In this document: one piece after another, positions 47,943 through 56,686 of the stretch
Layout: each line of letters begins with the position of its first letter
How positions within the stretch are numbered: position 1 is the stretch's first letter
Assembly (NCBI GenBank): GCA_030684555.1
Contig: JAUXVN010000074.1
Coordinates: 43,396-107,395 of the forward strand
Length of the DNA stretch: 64,000 nucleotides
Direction of reading: 5' to 3'
Origin: Ignavibacteria bacterium
GTDB lineage: Bacteria; Bacteroidota; Ignavibacteria; Ignavibacteriales; Ignavibacteriaceae
Program-made: the position numbers and the translations under genes
The notes under the pieces: model-generated
The model's input: the letters and a program-made list of their open reading frames with translations, nothing else
What the model was told of the DNA's origin: nothing
The model's database searches: none

Positions 47943-48492
47943 TATTTTTTATATCCTGCCAATTAAAAATCGTCCATCCAAATCTTGAGTCTCTTATTAT
48001 TTTGAACTTCAATTCACCCTGGAAAATATTTGTCTCTAAACTTGCAAAAACCGGCACTAAAAAACTGTATTTTGCTGAATATACGACTGTGTCGCCCTGG
48101 TACACCGCTTGCGCTTCCTTCACTAATAGATTCAATTGTTGGTCCTGAGAAGTTCTGATAGTCATATTCTTGAAATATTGCTCTTCATTATTTCTAGACC
48201 AGTTATCAATCAATGCCGGATAAATTGAAGAAGAACCTGCTGACGGGATAAATGAAAAACTAATTTTAGAATAAGATGAATCGGCTAAACAAGCGAGATA
48301 ATTCTGTGTGTTTTTTTCTTTGATTGAATTAGTCAAATTAGTGATCACATCTTCATAGGTAACAGCGTATTGGAATGTACCTCTCGGTTGATCAGGCTTT
48401 TCCCCTTCTCTAACGTTTAGTAAATCACAACCCACAATTTGTAAAGAAAAAAAACCGATGATTACTGTAAATATTTTAAGTTTAGTTTTCAC
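47896..48492 (-). CDS. Lipoprotein, NTF2-like, function unknown
   Basis: A 198-residue protein with a lipoprotein signal ending LQIVGC. The mature region has a helix (YEDVITNLTNSIKEKNTQNYLACL), a beta sheet and a closing strand FGWTIFNWQDI, in keeping with an NTF2/SnoaL-like fold. The start is a GTG at 48492 that overlaps the methyltransferase stop (GTGA); a TTG three codons upstream is less likely. It lies between the methyltransferase and a second, related lipoprotein. Confidence 0.65.
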   Translation of the reverse strand: MKTKLKIFTVIIGFFSLQIVGCDLLNVREGEKPDQPRGTFQYAVTYEDVITNLTNSIKEKNTQNYLACLADSSYSKISFSFIPSAGSSSIYPALIDNWSRNNEEQYFKNMTIRTSQDQQLNLLVKEAQAVYQGDTVVYSAKYSFLVPVFASLETNIFQGELKFKIIRDSRFGWTIFNWQDIKNSESPTWSELKGQFNY

Positions 48493-49226
48493 TTGGTACA
48501 AATTAAAAATATTCTGGAAGAGTTCTTTTTTGAAAATTTTTCTCCATCATAATTACCAAATTCTTTAATGATATGAAGTCCATTTTTTTGAATTGATTTA
48601 GCAACCCATGCAAAATTGTACATTCTCACTGACTCCGTGTATTCTCTTTCTCCGACTTCAGAAATTATTTTAATTTTTTTTACAATTCTTTCACCTTCAA
48701 CAAACCTGAACTGTTCAATTGTAAAATCTCCATAATTATCAATTGAATGAGGGATTAAATTGTCAACTATAAAATGTGGATTAAAATAGTCAAATACAAA
48801 AACTCCTTTTTCGTTTAAATACTTAGAAGCTAATGAAAACACAATACCATTTTCTTCGTCAGTGTCAAAGTAACCAAAGCTTGTAAATAGATTGAGTATT
48901 AAATCAAATTTCTTATTTATCGCAAAATAACGTATATCAGATTTTATAAAATCTATTTGAAGATTTAATTCATCTGATTTTATTTTTGCACATTTAAGTA
49001 GATTGTCACTCAAATCAACACCAACAACCTCAAAACCTTTTTGAGCAAACGAAATAGAATGACGCCCTGCACCGCAAGCTAAATCCAAAACAGTTTTAGT
49101 AACATCAATATTAATATTATTAAGAATTAGATCTACTGCTTTTGCTGCATCGGCATTATCTCTATGTTTATAGACTGTCAGATATTCTTTTGATTCGAAC
49201 CAGTCTATAAACCATTCACTTTTCAA
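48489..49226 (-). CDS. Class I SAM-dependent methyltransferase
   Basis: A 245-residue protein with the SAM-binding motif VLDLACGAGRHSISFAQKG near residues 42-60, followed by EVVGVDLSDNLLKCAKIK and FDLILNLFTSFGYF. It belongs to the methyltransferase_25-like group and has no signal peptide. The substrate is unknown. It is coupled to recR by a four-base overlap and to the following lipoprotein by GTGA, so it is part of the ybaB-recR operon. Confidence 0.85.
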   Translation of the reverse strand: MKSEWFIDWFESKEYLTVYKHRDNADAAKAVDLILNNINIDVTKTVLDLACGAGRHSISFAQKGFEVVGVDLSDNLLKCAKIKSDELNLQIDFIKSDIRYFAINKKFDLILNLFTSFGYFDTDEENGIVFSLASKYLNEKGVFVFDYFNPHFIVDNLIPHSIDNYGDFTIEQFRFVEGERIVKKIKIISEVGEREYTESVRMYNFAWVAKSIQKNGLHIIKEFGNYDGEKFSKKNSSRIFLICTK

Positions 49227-49819
49227 AGAACTATTCTTCCTTGAACTGCTCTTCCAATAGTAGCATCATCTGCAAACTCAAGATCCCCACCGATGGGAAG
49301 TCCCCTTGCAATTCTTGACACCTGTATATTCAATGGCTTAATCAATTTTGCTAAGTATAAGGAAGTTGTTTCCCCCTCGGTATCCGGATTGATAGCGAGA
49401 ATGATTTCTTTGACTGTATCATCTTTTAAACGGTTAAGCAGTTCCTTAATTTTTAGATTCTCCTGGTTAATACCATTTAGCGGTGAAAGTACACCGCCTA
49501 AAACATGATATAAACCTCTATACTCATTTGTTCTTTCGATGGCAATAACATCACTAATTTCTTCAACTACACAAATGATACTGTTGTCTCTTTTCTGATT
49601 TGTGCAAATTTCACAGGTTTCAAATTCTGTGATGTTAAAACAAATTTTGCAAAAATTTAATTTTTCCTTTAAGTCAATAATTGATTTAACCAGCTTGTTT
49701 ACATCATCTCGTTTAGATTTTAAGAGATGAATAGCAAGTCGTTGAGCAGTTTTTCGTCCGATTCCCGGGAACTTACTTAATTCTTCAATCGCAATTTGTA
49801 AAGGTTCAGCAATAGTCAA
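49223..49819 (-). CDS. recR: Recombination mediator RecR
   Basis: A 198-residue protein of the RecFOR pathway that helps load RecA on gapped DNA. The helix-hairpin-helix ELSKFPGIGRKTAQRLAIHL is near the N-terminus, the four-Cys zinc motif is in FCKICFNITEFETCEIC, and the Toprim domain has CVVEEISDVIAIERT and LAINPDTEGE. The C-terminus ARGLPIGGDLEFADDATIGR is diagnostic. The start is TTG at 49819, one base after the ybaB stop. Confidence 0.97.
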   Translation of the reverse strand: MTIAEPLQIAIEELSKFPGIGRKTAQRLAIHLLKSKRDDVNKLVKSIIDLKEKLNFCKICFNITEFETCEICTNQKRDNSIICVVEEISDVIAIERTNEYRGLYHVLGGVLSPLNGINQENLKIKELLNRLKDDTVKEIILAINPDTEGETTSLYLAKLIKPLNIQVSRIARGLPIGGDLEFADDATIGRAVQGRIVL

Positions 49820-49820
49820 T

Positions 49821-50147
49821 TTAAAATCCCGGTATATTCATTCCCGGAGGAATCATTCCCTTTGTAACTTTTGCAAGTTCATTTTCAGCCATTTTGCCGG
49901 CAGAATTTAATGCTTTATTTACGGCTGCTACAACTAAATCTTCCAGGATCTCCTTTTCATCTGCATTTATAACCTGAGCATCAATCTCAACAGAAATAAT
50001 TTCTTTATTACCAGAAGCTGTTGCTTTTATCATTCCACCACCTGCTTCTTCAGTAACAGTCTTATTTCCTAATTCCTGTTGTACTTTTTGCATGTCCTCT
50101 TGCATTTTTTGAACTTGCTTTAACATTCCCTGCATACCACCCTTCAT
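49821..50147 (-). CDS. ybaB: YbaB/EbfC-family nucleoid-associated protein
   Basis: A 108-residue DNA-binding protein. It starts MKGGMQGMLKQVQKMQEDMQ, contains VTEEAGGGMIKATASGNKEI and ends with a glycine/proline-rich GMIPPGMNIPGF. The pairing ybaB-recR is widespread. Its usual upstream partner dnaX is absent. A TATATTTG box at 50194-50201 may be the -7 promoter element. A GGAG site precedes the ATG. Confidence 0.95.
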   Translation of the reverse strand: MKGGMQGMLKQVQKMQEDMQKVQQELGNKTVTEEAGGGMIKATASGNKEIISVEIDAQVINADEKEILEDLVVAAVNKALNSAGKMAENELAKVTKGMIPPGMNIPGF

Positions 50148-50291
50148 AAAAAACTCCTTAATTTATTTTCAAGTAACTGATTTGTTATAAACTCAAATAT
50201 AAAATATTGATTTGACTTTTAACACAGTTATTGTATAAATTTTTGTTCATTTTTTTAGCAACTTTGATTTAAACGATAAACTGTATATAGA

Positions 50292-50963
50292 GTGAATTAT
50301 TTCTTATCGACATATACTGACAGGATAAACCCGGAAATCTCTACGAGAGAATTTTCCGATAGTATCCATGTCAACAAAAAATTAATTTTTCGAAGTAAAA
50401 ATATTGCTGAAAATTTGGCTAAAATCAATTCATTCTTTTTTGATTACCTTTTACAGTATAACATTCCTTTGCCACAGATAATTAACAAGTCCACTTTTAC
50501 TTTTGTTCACCAACCAATTTCGTTTTTTCCCTTTAGATTAAAAATTTTAAATGCATTCGATAAAAGAAATTCTCGTATCTTTCTCAAGAAAGAATTTGAC
50601 CAGTTGCAAATCCCCCTATTTGAATTTTATATAGGTGAAGAATTACAACATTTTGTGTCTGAAAGTCACTTATTATCTTTTGAAATAGCCGATGCTAATG
50701 AAATCAAGATGATGCTTCGAATCGCTTCAAAAGCTAACGTGGTACTTAAATCTTTTTTTGAAAGGCGTAATTTTAATTTAGTTGAATTCAATTCTTTTTT
50801 TGGAAAATGTGATGATAAAATTTTTATTCTCGGAGATTTTTCTCCCATTGGACTCCATATTATTCCGAATCAGAATTTGGAATCTGCAATTTTTCCAAAT
50901 AAAATTTTAACTTCTAAACAGTTTAGAAAATACACGGATATTATTCACGAACAATTATTTTAG
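50292..50963 (+). CDS. PurC (SAICAR synthetase)-like protein lacking active-site residues
   Basis: A 223-residue protein that aligns by eye with the core and C-terminal part of PurC. Its FFFDYLLQYNIPLPQI, IPLFEFYIGEELQHF, IASKANVVLKSFFERRNFNL and VEFNSFFGKCDDKIFILGDF correspond to E. coli FNYFIMSKLAEAGIPTQM, PPLFDLFLKND, TYKANDVLKKLFDDAGLIL and VDFKLEFG..GEVVLGDEF. Changes occur at key places: VDFKLEFG becomes VEFNSFFG, SPDGSR becomes SPIGLH, and the N-terminal GKAKTVY strand is not evident. It may have a non-catalytic or altered function. The start is a GTG. psd follows after 4 bases; purS and purQ lie further down. Confidence 0.6.
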   Translation: MNYFLSTYTDRINPEISTREFSDSIHVNKKLIFRSKNIAENLAKINSFFFDYLLQYNIPLPQIINKSTFTFVHQPISFFPFRLKILNAFDKRNSRIFLKKEFDQLQIPLFEFYIGEELQHFVSESHLLSFEIADANEIKMMLRIASKANVVLKSFFERRNFNLVEFNSFFGKCDDKIFILGDFSPIGLHIIPNQNLESAIFPNKILTSKQFRKYTDIIHEQLF

Positions 50964-50967
50964 GTAT

Positions 50968-51627
50968 ATGATAACAAAATACGGTTATACAACGGTTGGT
51001 ATTATTTCATTTATTTCATTCATTTTGATTGCTTCAAGTTTTTTTATGAACAGCCTTGTTCTAAGAGGGCTTATAATTCTACTAGCAATAATTATGATGA
51101 TTTTTACTCTTAATTTTTTCAGAGATCCTGAAAGAATCACACCAAAAGATGATGAAGCTGTCTTTTCACCCGCGGACGGAAGAGTACTTTTCGTTAAAGA
51201 AGTTGATGACAACAAATTCGTAAACGGCAAAGCCAAACAAGTATCGGTTTTCATGTCACCGTTGAATGTACACGTAAACAGAATTCCAATTGATGGTGTA
51301 GTTGAGATGGTTCGCTATTGTGAAGGGGAGTATTTAGTTGCTTATGATGATAAAGCTTCTGAGAAAAATGAGAGATCCGAAATAGGAATTACAAGTAAAT
51401 ACGGTAAAGTATTTTTTACTCAAGTAGCCGGATTTGTTGCAAGAAGAATCATCTATGATTTAAAAAACGGTCAAGCTGTAAAAGCAGGGGAAAGATTTGG
51501 AATGATAAAATTTGGAAGCCGAGTCGATGTTATTGTTCCCGTTGAGTGCGAGGTAATGGTTTCAAAAGATGAGGTTGTTACCGCCGGAGAAACTATTTTA
51601 TTTAGATTCCCCCGGAATAATCAATAA
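50968..51627 (+). CDS. psd: Phosphatidylserine decarboxylase (short, archaeal/bacteroidete-type)
   Basis: Makes phosphatidylethanolamine. The 219-residue proenzyme has one or two N-terminal membrane helices, FFRDPERITP, SPADGRVLFV, VSVFMSPLNVHVNRIPIDG, and the self-cleavage site FGSR, where Gly183-Ser184 would give the pyruvoyl group. The short form is typical of this lineage. It overlaps pssA by one base (TAATG), so both act in one lipid pathway. Confidence 0.95.
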   Translation: MITKYGYTTVGIISFISFILIASSFFMNSLVLRGLIILLAIIMMIFTLNFFRDPERITPKDDEAVFSPADGRVLFVKEVDDNKFVNGKAKQVSVFMSPLNVHVNRIPIDGVVEMVRYCEGEYLVAYDDKASEKNERSEIGITSKYGKVFFTQVAGFVARRIIYDLKNGQAVKAGERFGMIKFGSRVDVIVPVECEVMVSKDEVVTAGETILFRFPRNNQ

Positions 51628-52337
51628 TGGAATTATCTTCATTAAAAAAAGTTATTCCTAACTTTTTTACCGCTCTGAATATGGCATTGGGATTTTATTC
51701 AGTAGTGGAAACAACTAATGGTAATTTTCATTTTGCAGCTTTGCTAATTGGATTTGCTGCTGTTTCTGATGCACTCGACGGACTTTTCGCCAGATTAACA
51801 AATACAAGCAGTAAATTGGGGGTGGAGTTAGATTCACTGGCTGATGTTGTGAGTTTTGGTTTTGCACCTGCATTCTTACTGTGGAAAACTTATCTGTTCA
51901 ATTATGAATATGTTGGTCTTTTAATTTCAGTATTATTCTTGATTGCAGGTGGTTATAGATTAGCCCGTTTCAACACACAACTTGTAGGATTTGATAAAGA
52001 TTATTTTAGCGGACTCCCGATTCCTATGGCGGCGATAACTGTATCTTCGTTTATTCTCGTTTATACTGAAGGAACAGCCATTCGACCGCCTTATCAAGAA
52101 CTAATTATTCCTTTAACACTTTTACTCTCTTTATTGATGATAAGTAAGATCAAATATGATACGCTTCCAAAACCGAGTTTGAAGAGTATAAAAGAAAAAC
52201 CCTTCCTTTTCATTTTCATTATTATTGCTGCAATTATTTTTGTTCTGTCTGAAGGGAAAGCAATCTTTTATATCTTTATTTTCGTAATCGTATTTGGTAT
52301 CTTTCGACAGTTGTTCAACTTTATTAGACAGAAATGA
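51627..52337 (+). CDS. pssA: CDP-diacylglycerol-serine O-phosphatidyltransferase
   Basis: Makes phosphatidylserine, the substrate of psd immediately upstream. The CDP-alcohol phosphotransferase motif is complete: SDALDGLFARLTNTSSKLGV followed by ELDSLADVVSFG. The protein is 236 residues with about eight hydrophobic helices. The N-terminus KKVIPNFFTALNMALGFYSV is typical of type II PssA. Its ATG overlaps the psd stop. Confidence 0.95.
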   Translation: MELSSLKKVIPNFFTALNMALGFYSVVETTNGNFHFAALLIGFAAVSDALDGLFARLTNTSSKLGVELDSLADVVSFGFAPAFLLWKTYLFNYEYVGLLISVLFLIAGGYRLARFNTQLVGFDKDYFSGLPIPMAAITVSSFILVYTEGTAIRPPYQELIIPLTLLLSLLMISKIKYDTLPKPSLKSIKEKPFLFIFIIIAAIIFVLSEGKAIFYIFIFVIVFGIFRQLFNFIRQK

Positions 52338-52389
52338 TGAACAAATTTCAATTCTTTTGAATAGTCGAAAATTTAATATTTAGGATAAG

Positions 52390-52647
52390 ATGTACAAAGC
52401 AAAAATTTTAGTAAAAAGAAGGAAATCTATTTTAGACCCGCAGGGAAAAGCATCTGAACAAGGAGCTAAATTACTTGGGCTAAATAATATATCAAAAGTC
52501 AGAATTGATAAATCAATACAGTTTTTTATTGAAACATCCGATGAAGTTTTAGCCAAAACCGAAGCTACAGAATTTTGCAATAAACTTCTTGCAAATCCAA
52601 TTATGGAAGACTTTGAAATAATTTTGGAAAAAGTGAATGAAAGTTAA
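52390..52647 (+). CDS. purS: Phosphoribosylformylglycinamidine synthase subunit PurS
   Basis: An 85-residue bridging subunit of the PurS-PurQ-PurL complex. MYKAKILVKRRKSILDPQGK, ASEQGAKLLGL, IDKSIQFFIE, and CNKLLANPIMEDFEI match PurS. It overlaps purQ by 11 bases. purL is not in the window. An AGGA ribosome site precedes the ATG. Confidence 0.95.
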   Translation: MYKAKILVKRRKSILDPQGKASEQGAKLLGLNNISKVRIDKSIQFFIETSDEVLAKTEATEFCNKLLANPIMEDFEIILEKVNES

Positions 52648-53332
52648 ATTCGGTATAGTCGTTTTCCCCGGATCTAACTGTGACCATGACGCCTATTTTT
52701 CGGTAAAACATATTCTCGGATATGAAGCAGAATTCTTATGGCACAAAGATCATTCAATTAAGAATTCTGATGTAATAATTTTACCCGGTGGCTTTTCATA
52801 TGGCGATTATCTTCGTTCCGGCGCTATTGCAAAACTTTCGCCACTAATGCAGGAGGTTATCAATTTTGCTGAAGGTGGTGGAATTGTAATTGGTATTTGT
52901 AACGGATTTCAAATCCTTACTGAAAGCGGATTATTGCCCGGAGTTCTTTTAAAAAATGAATCCTTAAAATTTGTATGCAAGGATGTCTATTTAAAAGTTA
53001 TTAATGCAAATTCAGCTTTTACAAATCTGCTCAATAAAGAAATACTAAATATTCCAATCGCACATGGTGAAGGAAATTATTTTGCAGATGAAAAAACACT
53101 TGAAGAATTAAATAAAAATAATCAGATTGTTTTTAAGTATTCTGATAACGTTGGGAACCTAAATTCAGAATCAAATCCAAATGGTTCAGTAGATAATATT
53201 GCTGGAATAATCAATAAAAGAGGAAATATCCTTGGTATGATGCCTCATCCTGAAAGAGTTTGTAACCCAATTTTAGGAAATACTGACGGAACATCAATTT
53301 TCCGGTCTGTTGTTAATTCATTTTTAAAATAA
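52637..53332 (+). CDS. purQ: Phosphoribosylformylglycinamidine synthase subunit PurQ (glutaminase)
   Basis: A 231-residue class I glutaminase that supplies ammonia for FGAM synthesis. FPGSNCDHDA and PGGFSYGDYLRSGAIA are PurQ-specific, the nucleophile is Cys88 in GICNGFQILTE, and the His-Glu pair is in MMPHPER. A gap in the middle matches the small-type PurQ. It is coupled to purS and followed 17 bases later by tatA. Confidence 0.97.
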   Translation: MKVKFGIVVFPGSNCDHDAYFSVKHILGYEAEFLWHKDHSIKNSDVIILPGGFSYGDYLRSGAIAKLSPLMQEVINFAEGGGIVIGICNGFQILTESGLLPGVLLKNESLKFVCKDVYLKVINANSAFTNLLNKEILNIPIAHGEGNYFADEKTLEELNKNNQIVFKYSDNVGNLNSESNPNGSVDNIAGIINKRGNILGMMPHPERVCNPILGNTDGTSIFRSVVNSFLK

Positions 53333-53349
53333 TAGAAAAGAAGGTAATA

Positions 53350-53523
53350 ATGTTTGGAAATATAGGTGCGACTGAAATAATTCTTATTGTTTTAGTTATA
53401 ATAATTCTTTTTGGAGCTAAAAAGATTCCTGAACTTGCCCAGGGTATCGGTAAAGGGATGAAGGAATTCAAAAAAGCCATTAAAGAAGTGGACGATGATT
53501 CTAAATCTGAAGATAAGAAGTAA
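53350..53523 (+). CDS. tatA: Twin-arginine translocase TatA/E-family protein (copy 1)
   Basis: A 57-residue protein, MFGNIGATEIILIVLVIIIL then FGAKKIPELAQGIGKGMKEF and a charged tail. It has the TatA layout: short periplasmic N-terminus, one helix, the FGxxKxPELA hinge and an amphipathic helix. AAGG precedes the ATG by 5 bases. It forms the pore element of Tat export. A second copy follows after 19 bases; tatC is not in the window. Confidence 0.92.
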   Translation: MFGNIGATEIILIVLVIIILFGAKKIPELAQGIGKGMKEFKKAIKEVDDDSKSEDKK

Positions 53524-53542
53524 TAAATAGTAGAAGGAAATT

Positions 53543-53728
53543 ATGTTTTCTAATATTGGAGCCGGTGAGATAATTATGATTGTCCTGGTGGCTCTTTTGC
53601 TTTTTGGACCAAAAAAATTGCCGGAGATTGCCAGAACTATTGGTAAAGGGATGAATCAATTCAAGAAATCTTTACACGAAGTTGAGACTGAAATAAAAGA
53701 TTCAATCGATCTCGATAAAAAAGACTAA
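53543..53728 (+). CDS. tatA: Twin-arginine translocase TatA/E-family protein (copy 2)
   Basis: A 61-residue protein, MFSNIGAGEIIMIVLVALLL then FGPKKLPEIARTIGKGMNQF and an acidic/basic tail. It is clearly a tandem duplicate of the preceding gene. Here the hinge has the canonical FGPKKLPE. The two may be partly redundant, or one may act as TatB/E. AGAAGG precedes the ATG. It ends 31 bases before gatA. Confidence 0.93.
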   Translation: MFSNIGAGEIIMIVLVALLLFGPKKLPEIARTIGKGMNQFKKSLHEVETEIKDSIDLDKKD

Positions 53729-53759
53729 CATTACTTTCGTTCAAAATCAAAGGTGTTTT

Positions 53760-55187
53760 TTGCTTCCATATAAATCCCACAATGAAAAAATTACTCTATT
53801 AAAAAACGGTTCACTTGATTTAGTTGAAAACGTAAAGTATTTCCTCTCTGAAATTGAAAAGAGAAAAAGTCTCAATTGTTTTCTCGAAATTTTTTCAGAT
53901 GATGTTATTCAAAACGCTGAAATAATTTCTGAAAAAATTAAAACAGGTAAAGCCGGTAAACTCGCCGGGATGGTTATTGCTGTTAAAGATTTACTTTCTA
54001 TCAAAGGGAAAAGAATGACATGTGGATCAAAATTCCTTGAAAATTTTTATCCAATTTATACCGCAACTTGTGTACAAAGATTGCTAAACGAAGATGCAAT
54101 AATTATTGGGAAAACTAATCTTGATGAATTCGCAATGGGTTCATCTAACGAAAACTCAGCGTATGGAATTGTAAGAAATCCGGTTAATGAAGCATATGTA
54201 CCGGGCGGCTCCTCGGGTGGATCTGCCGCTGCAGTCGCAGCTTTTCAGTGTGATGTTGCAATTGGAACAGACACAGGCGGTTCAATCAGACAACCGGCTG
54301 CTTTTTGTGGGGTATATGGTTTAAAACCTACCTATGGTCGAGTCTCCCGTTATGGATTAACTTCTTTTGCCTCTTCATTTGATACAATAGGGGCGTTCGC
54401 TCGCACAACATATGATGTTGCTGCTTTAATGGAGGTCATTTCAGGTTATGATGAAATGGATTCAACATCTGTTAAATACGATGTGGATAATTATTCCGAA
54501 GATATAAAATCATTTAAGAAGTTTAGAATCGGTGTTACATCAAGTCTGATACATGAAGCTTATTCACCTGAAATAAAATCAAAATGGATTGCGACAATAG
54601 AAAAATTAAAATTGTTAGGGCACGAAATCGTTTATATTGATTTACCCCATTCTGAGTACTCAATAGCTGCCTATTATATTCTGACAACTGCAGAGGCTTC
54701 ATCAAATTTAGCTAGATTTGACGGTGCCCGTTACGCAAAACGCTCTAATGAATCAAAAGATTTATCAGAAATGTACATCAATTCGAGAAGTGAAGGATTC
54801 GGAGCTGAAGTGAAAAGACGAATTATGTTAGGAACATATGTATTGTCTTCAGGATATTATGATGCTTATTATCTTAAAGCTCAAAAAGTTAGAAGAATAA
54901 TAAAAAATGATTTTGACAAATGTTTCAAGCAAGTTGACGCTATAATAATTCCGACAACTCCCACTCCCCCATTTAAAATTGGTGAGAAAACAGAAAATCC
55001 ACTCGAAATGTATTTAAGTGATATTTTTACAACAACTGCCAATTTAGCGGGAATACCCGGCATTAGTATTCCGGTTGGACATTCTGAAAACGGTCTTCCC
55101 ATAGGAATTCAACTTCTTGCAGATCAATTTAATGAATCTACACTGTTACAATTAAGCCGACAACTTGAAATGTATAATTACTTATAA
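53760..55187 (+). CDS. gatA: Asp-tRNA(Asn)/Glu-tRNA(Gln) amidotransferase subunit A
   Basis: The glutaminase subunit of GatCAB, which amidates mischarged tRNAs. The amidase catalytic triad is Lys76 (VIAVKDLLS), cis-Ser151 (PGGSSGGSAAAVA) and Ser175 (GTDTGGSIRQPAAFCGVYGL), matching known GatA positions. The length (475 residues) is normal. The start is TTG with AAAGG six bases upstream; no ATG fits. gatC and gatB are not adjacent. It is in the run of plus-strand genes after tatA. Confidence 0.95.
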   Translation: MLPYKSHNEKITLLKNGSLDLVENVKYFLSEIEKRKSLNCFLEIFSDDVIQNAEIISEKIKTGKAGKLAGMVIAVKDLLSIKGKRMTCGSKFLENFYPIYTATCVQRLLNEDAIIIGKTNLDEFAMGSSNENSAYGIVRNPVNEAYVPGGSSGGSAAAVAAFQCDVAIGTDTGGSIRQPAAFCGVYGLKPTYGRVSRYGLTSFASSFDTIGAFARTTYDVAALMEVISGYDEMDSTSVKYDVDNYSEDIKSFKKFRIGVTSSLIHEAYSPEIKSKWIATIEKLKLLGHEIVYIDLPHSEYSIAAYYILTTAEASSNLARFDGARYAKRSNESKDLSEMYINSRSEGFGAEVKRRIMLGTYVLSSGYYDAYYLKAQKVRRIIKNDFDKCFKQVDAIIIPTTPTPPFKIGEKTENPLEMYLSDIFTTTANLAGIPGISIPVGHSENGLPIGIQLLADQFNESTLLQLSRQLEMYNYL

Positions 55188-55272
55188 CTTAGTGAATTTT
55201 GTTAATAATTTTTTTAAGAATTTAGTTATTTTTGCAATTAATATAATCTTCTATTACTAAAAGGAAAATTTG

Positions 55273-56244
55273 ATGAGTATTCTAGTCAATAAAAAAACAC
55301 GCCTGGTAGTTCAAGGTATTACTGGTGGTGAAGGATCATTTCATTCTAAACAAATGTTGGAATATGGAACAAACGTAGTTGCCGGAGTAACCCCCGGAAA
55401 AGGTGGAATAAAGTTCGAAGGTGTTCCGGTTTTTAATACAGTTGAAGAGGCTGTGAAGAAGGCTAAAGCTAACGCATCTGTAATTTTTGTCCCGCCTGCT
55501 TTCGCTGCTGATGCAATTCTTGAAGCTGCAAATGCAGGCATTAAACTTATAATCTGTATCACTGAAGGAATTCCTGTAAAGGATATGGTCCCGGTTTATC
55601 ACCGGATAAAATCTTTGGGTGTAACACTTGTTGGACCCAATTGCCCTGGAGTTATTTCACCCGGGAAAGCAAAAATTGGTATCATGCCCGGATTTATTCA
55701 TCGTGCAGGTAAAGTTGGAGTTGTTTCAAGAAGCGGTACGTTAACCTATGAAGCAGTTAAACAACTTTCTGATTTAAAAATTGGGCAATCTACTTGTGTA
55801 GGTATTGGTGGTGATCCAATCATTGGTTCTCAATTTATTGATATTGTTAAATTATTTAATGAAGATCCGAATACAGATGGAATTGTAATGATCGGTGAAA
55901 TTGGCGGAAGTGCTGAAGAAGAGGCTGCGGTATACATAAAAAAATTCGTTAAAAAACCTGTGGTAGGATTTATTGCTGGAAGAACAGCCCCTGCCGGTCG
56001 AAGAATGGGACACGCCGGTGCTATTATCTCCGGTGGTAAAGGAACTGCAGCAGAAAAAATGAAAGCTATGAAAAAGGCTGGTATTTATGTTGTGGAGAGT
56101 CCTGCAGAAATTGGGAGCACAATGAAATTTGCATTGAATGAAGCAAAATCAAAAAAAAACGAAACAAAAATTGCAACAAAAACAAAAGTTAAAGCAAAGA
56201 CAAGCAAATTGAAACAAGTTGCAGTTAAATCAAGAAAGAAGTAA
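55273..56244 (+). CDS. sucD: Succinate-CoA ligase alpha subunit with extra lysine-rich tail
   Basis: Catalyses interconversion of succinyl-CoA and succinate with nucleotide phosphorylation in the TCA cycle. The CoA-binding domain starts [20 protein letters not shown]; the phospho-His247 is in [10 protein letters not shown], close to E. coli His246, and NCPG and [11 protein letters not shown] are conserved. After residue ~288, where family members usually end, there is a tail of ~35 residues rich in Lys, Thr and Ala ([11 protein letters not shown]). The ATG at 55273 is preferred, with AAGG eight bases upstream. sucC is elsewhere. Confidence 0.95.
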   Translation: MSILVNKKTRLVVQGITGGEGSFHSKQMLEYGTNVVAGVTPGKGGIKFEGVPVFNTVEEAVKKAKANASVIFVPPAFAADAILEAANAGIKLIICITEGIPVKDMVPVYHRIKSLGVTLVGPNCPGVISPGKAKIGIMPGFIHRAGKVGVVSRSGTLTYEAVKQLSDLKIGQSTCVGIGGDPIIGSQFIDIVKLFNEDPNTDGIVMIGEIGGSAEEEAAVYIKKFVKKPVVGFIAGRTAPAGRRMGHAGAIISGGKGTAAEKMKAMKKAGIYVVESPAEIGSTMKFALNEAKSKKNETKIATKTKVKAKTSKLKQVAVKSRKK

Positions 56245-56254
56245 AGGATTTTTA

Positions 56255-56686
56255 ATGAGTAACAGAACTTTAGCAATTATTAAACCTGACGCAGTCAGAA
56301 AAAATTTAGTTGGACAAATAATTACAAAAATTACTGAAGCAGGGTTCAAGGTCAAAGGGATTAAGATGACACGGCTATCAACTGATTCAGCCGGTGGATT
56401 TTATGAAGTTCATAAAGAAAGAGCTTTCTATAAAGAATTGGTTGAGTTTATGACTTCCGGACCATGTGTGCCTATCGCACTCGAGAAAGAAAATGCTGTA
56501 GCTGATTTTCGAAAGTTAATTGGTGCAACAGATCCAGCGCAAGCAGAGGATGGTACAATCAGAAAACTTTTTGCTGATAGTAAAGCAGAAAATGCTATTC
56601 ATGGTTCAGATTCAGATGAAAATGCTGCAATAGAAATCGCACATTTTTTCACGAGAAAAGAATTGTTAGAGAATTATCCTTCCTGA
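56255..56686 (+). CDS. ndk: Nucleoside-diphosphate kinase
   Basis: Balances NTP pools by phosphotransfer through a phospho-His. It is 143 residues, starts [20 protein letters not shown] and has the active His116 in NAIHGSDS. The start is set at the ATG at 56255, which has AAAGGA at good spacing; an earlier in-frame ATG lies inside the sucD tail. Its stop overlaps the Nudix gene start (TGATG). Being next to sucD fits a link between succinyl-CoA ligase and NDP/NTP balance. Confidence 0.97.
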   Translation: MSNRTLAIIKPDAVRKNLVGQIITKITEAGFKVKGIKMTRLSTDSAGGFYEVHKERAFYKELVEFMTSGPCVPIALEKENAVADFRKLIGATDPAQAEDGTIRKLFADSKAENAIHGSDSDENAAIEIAHFFTRKELLENYPS

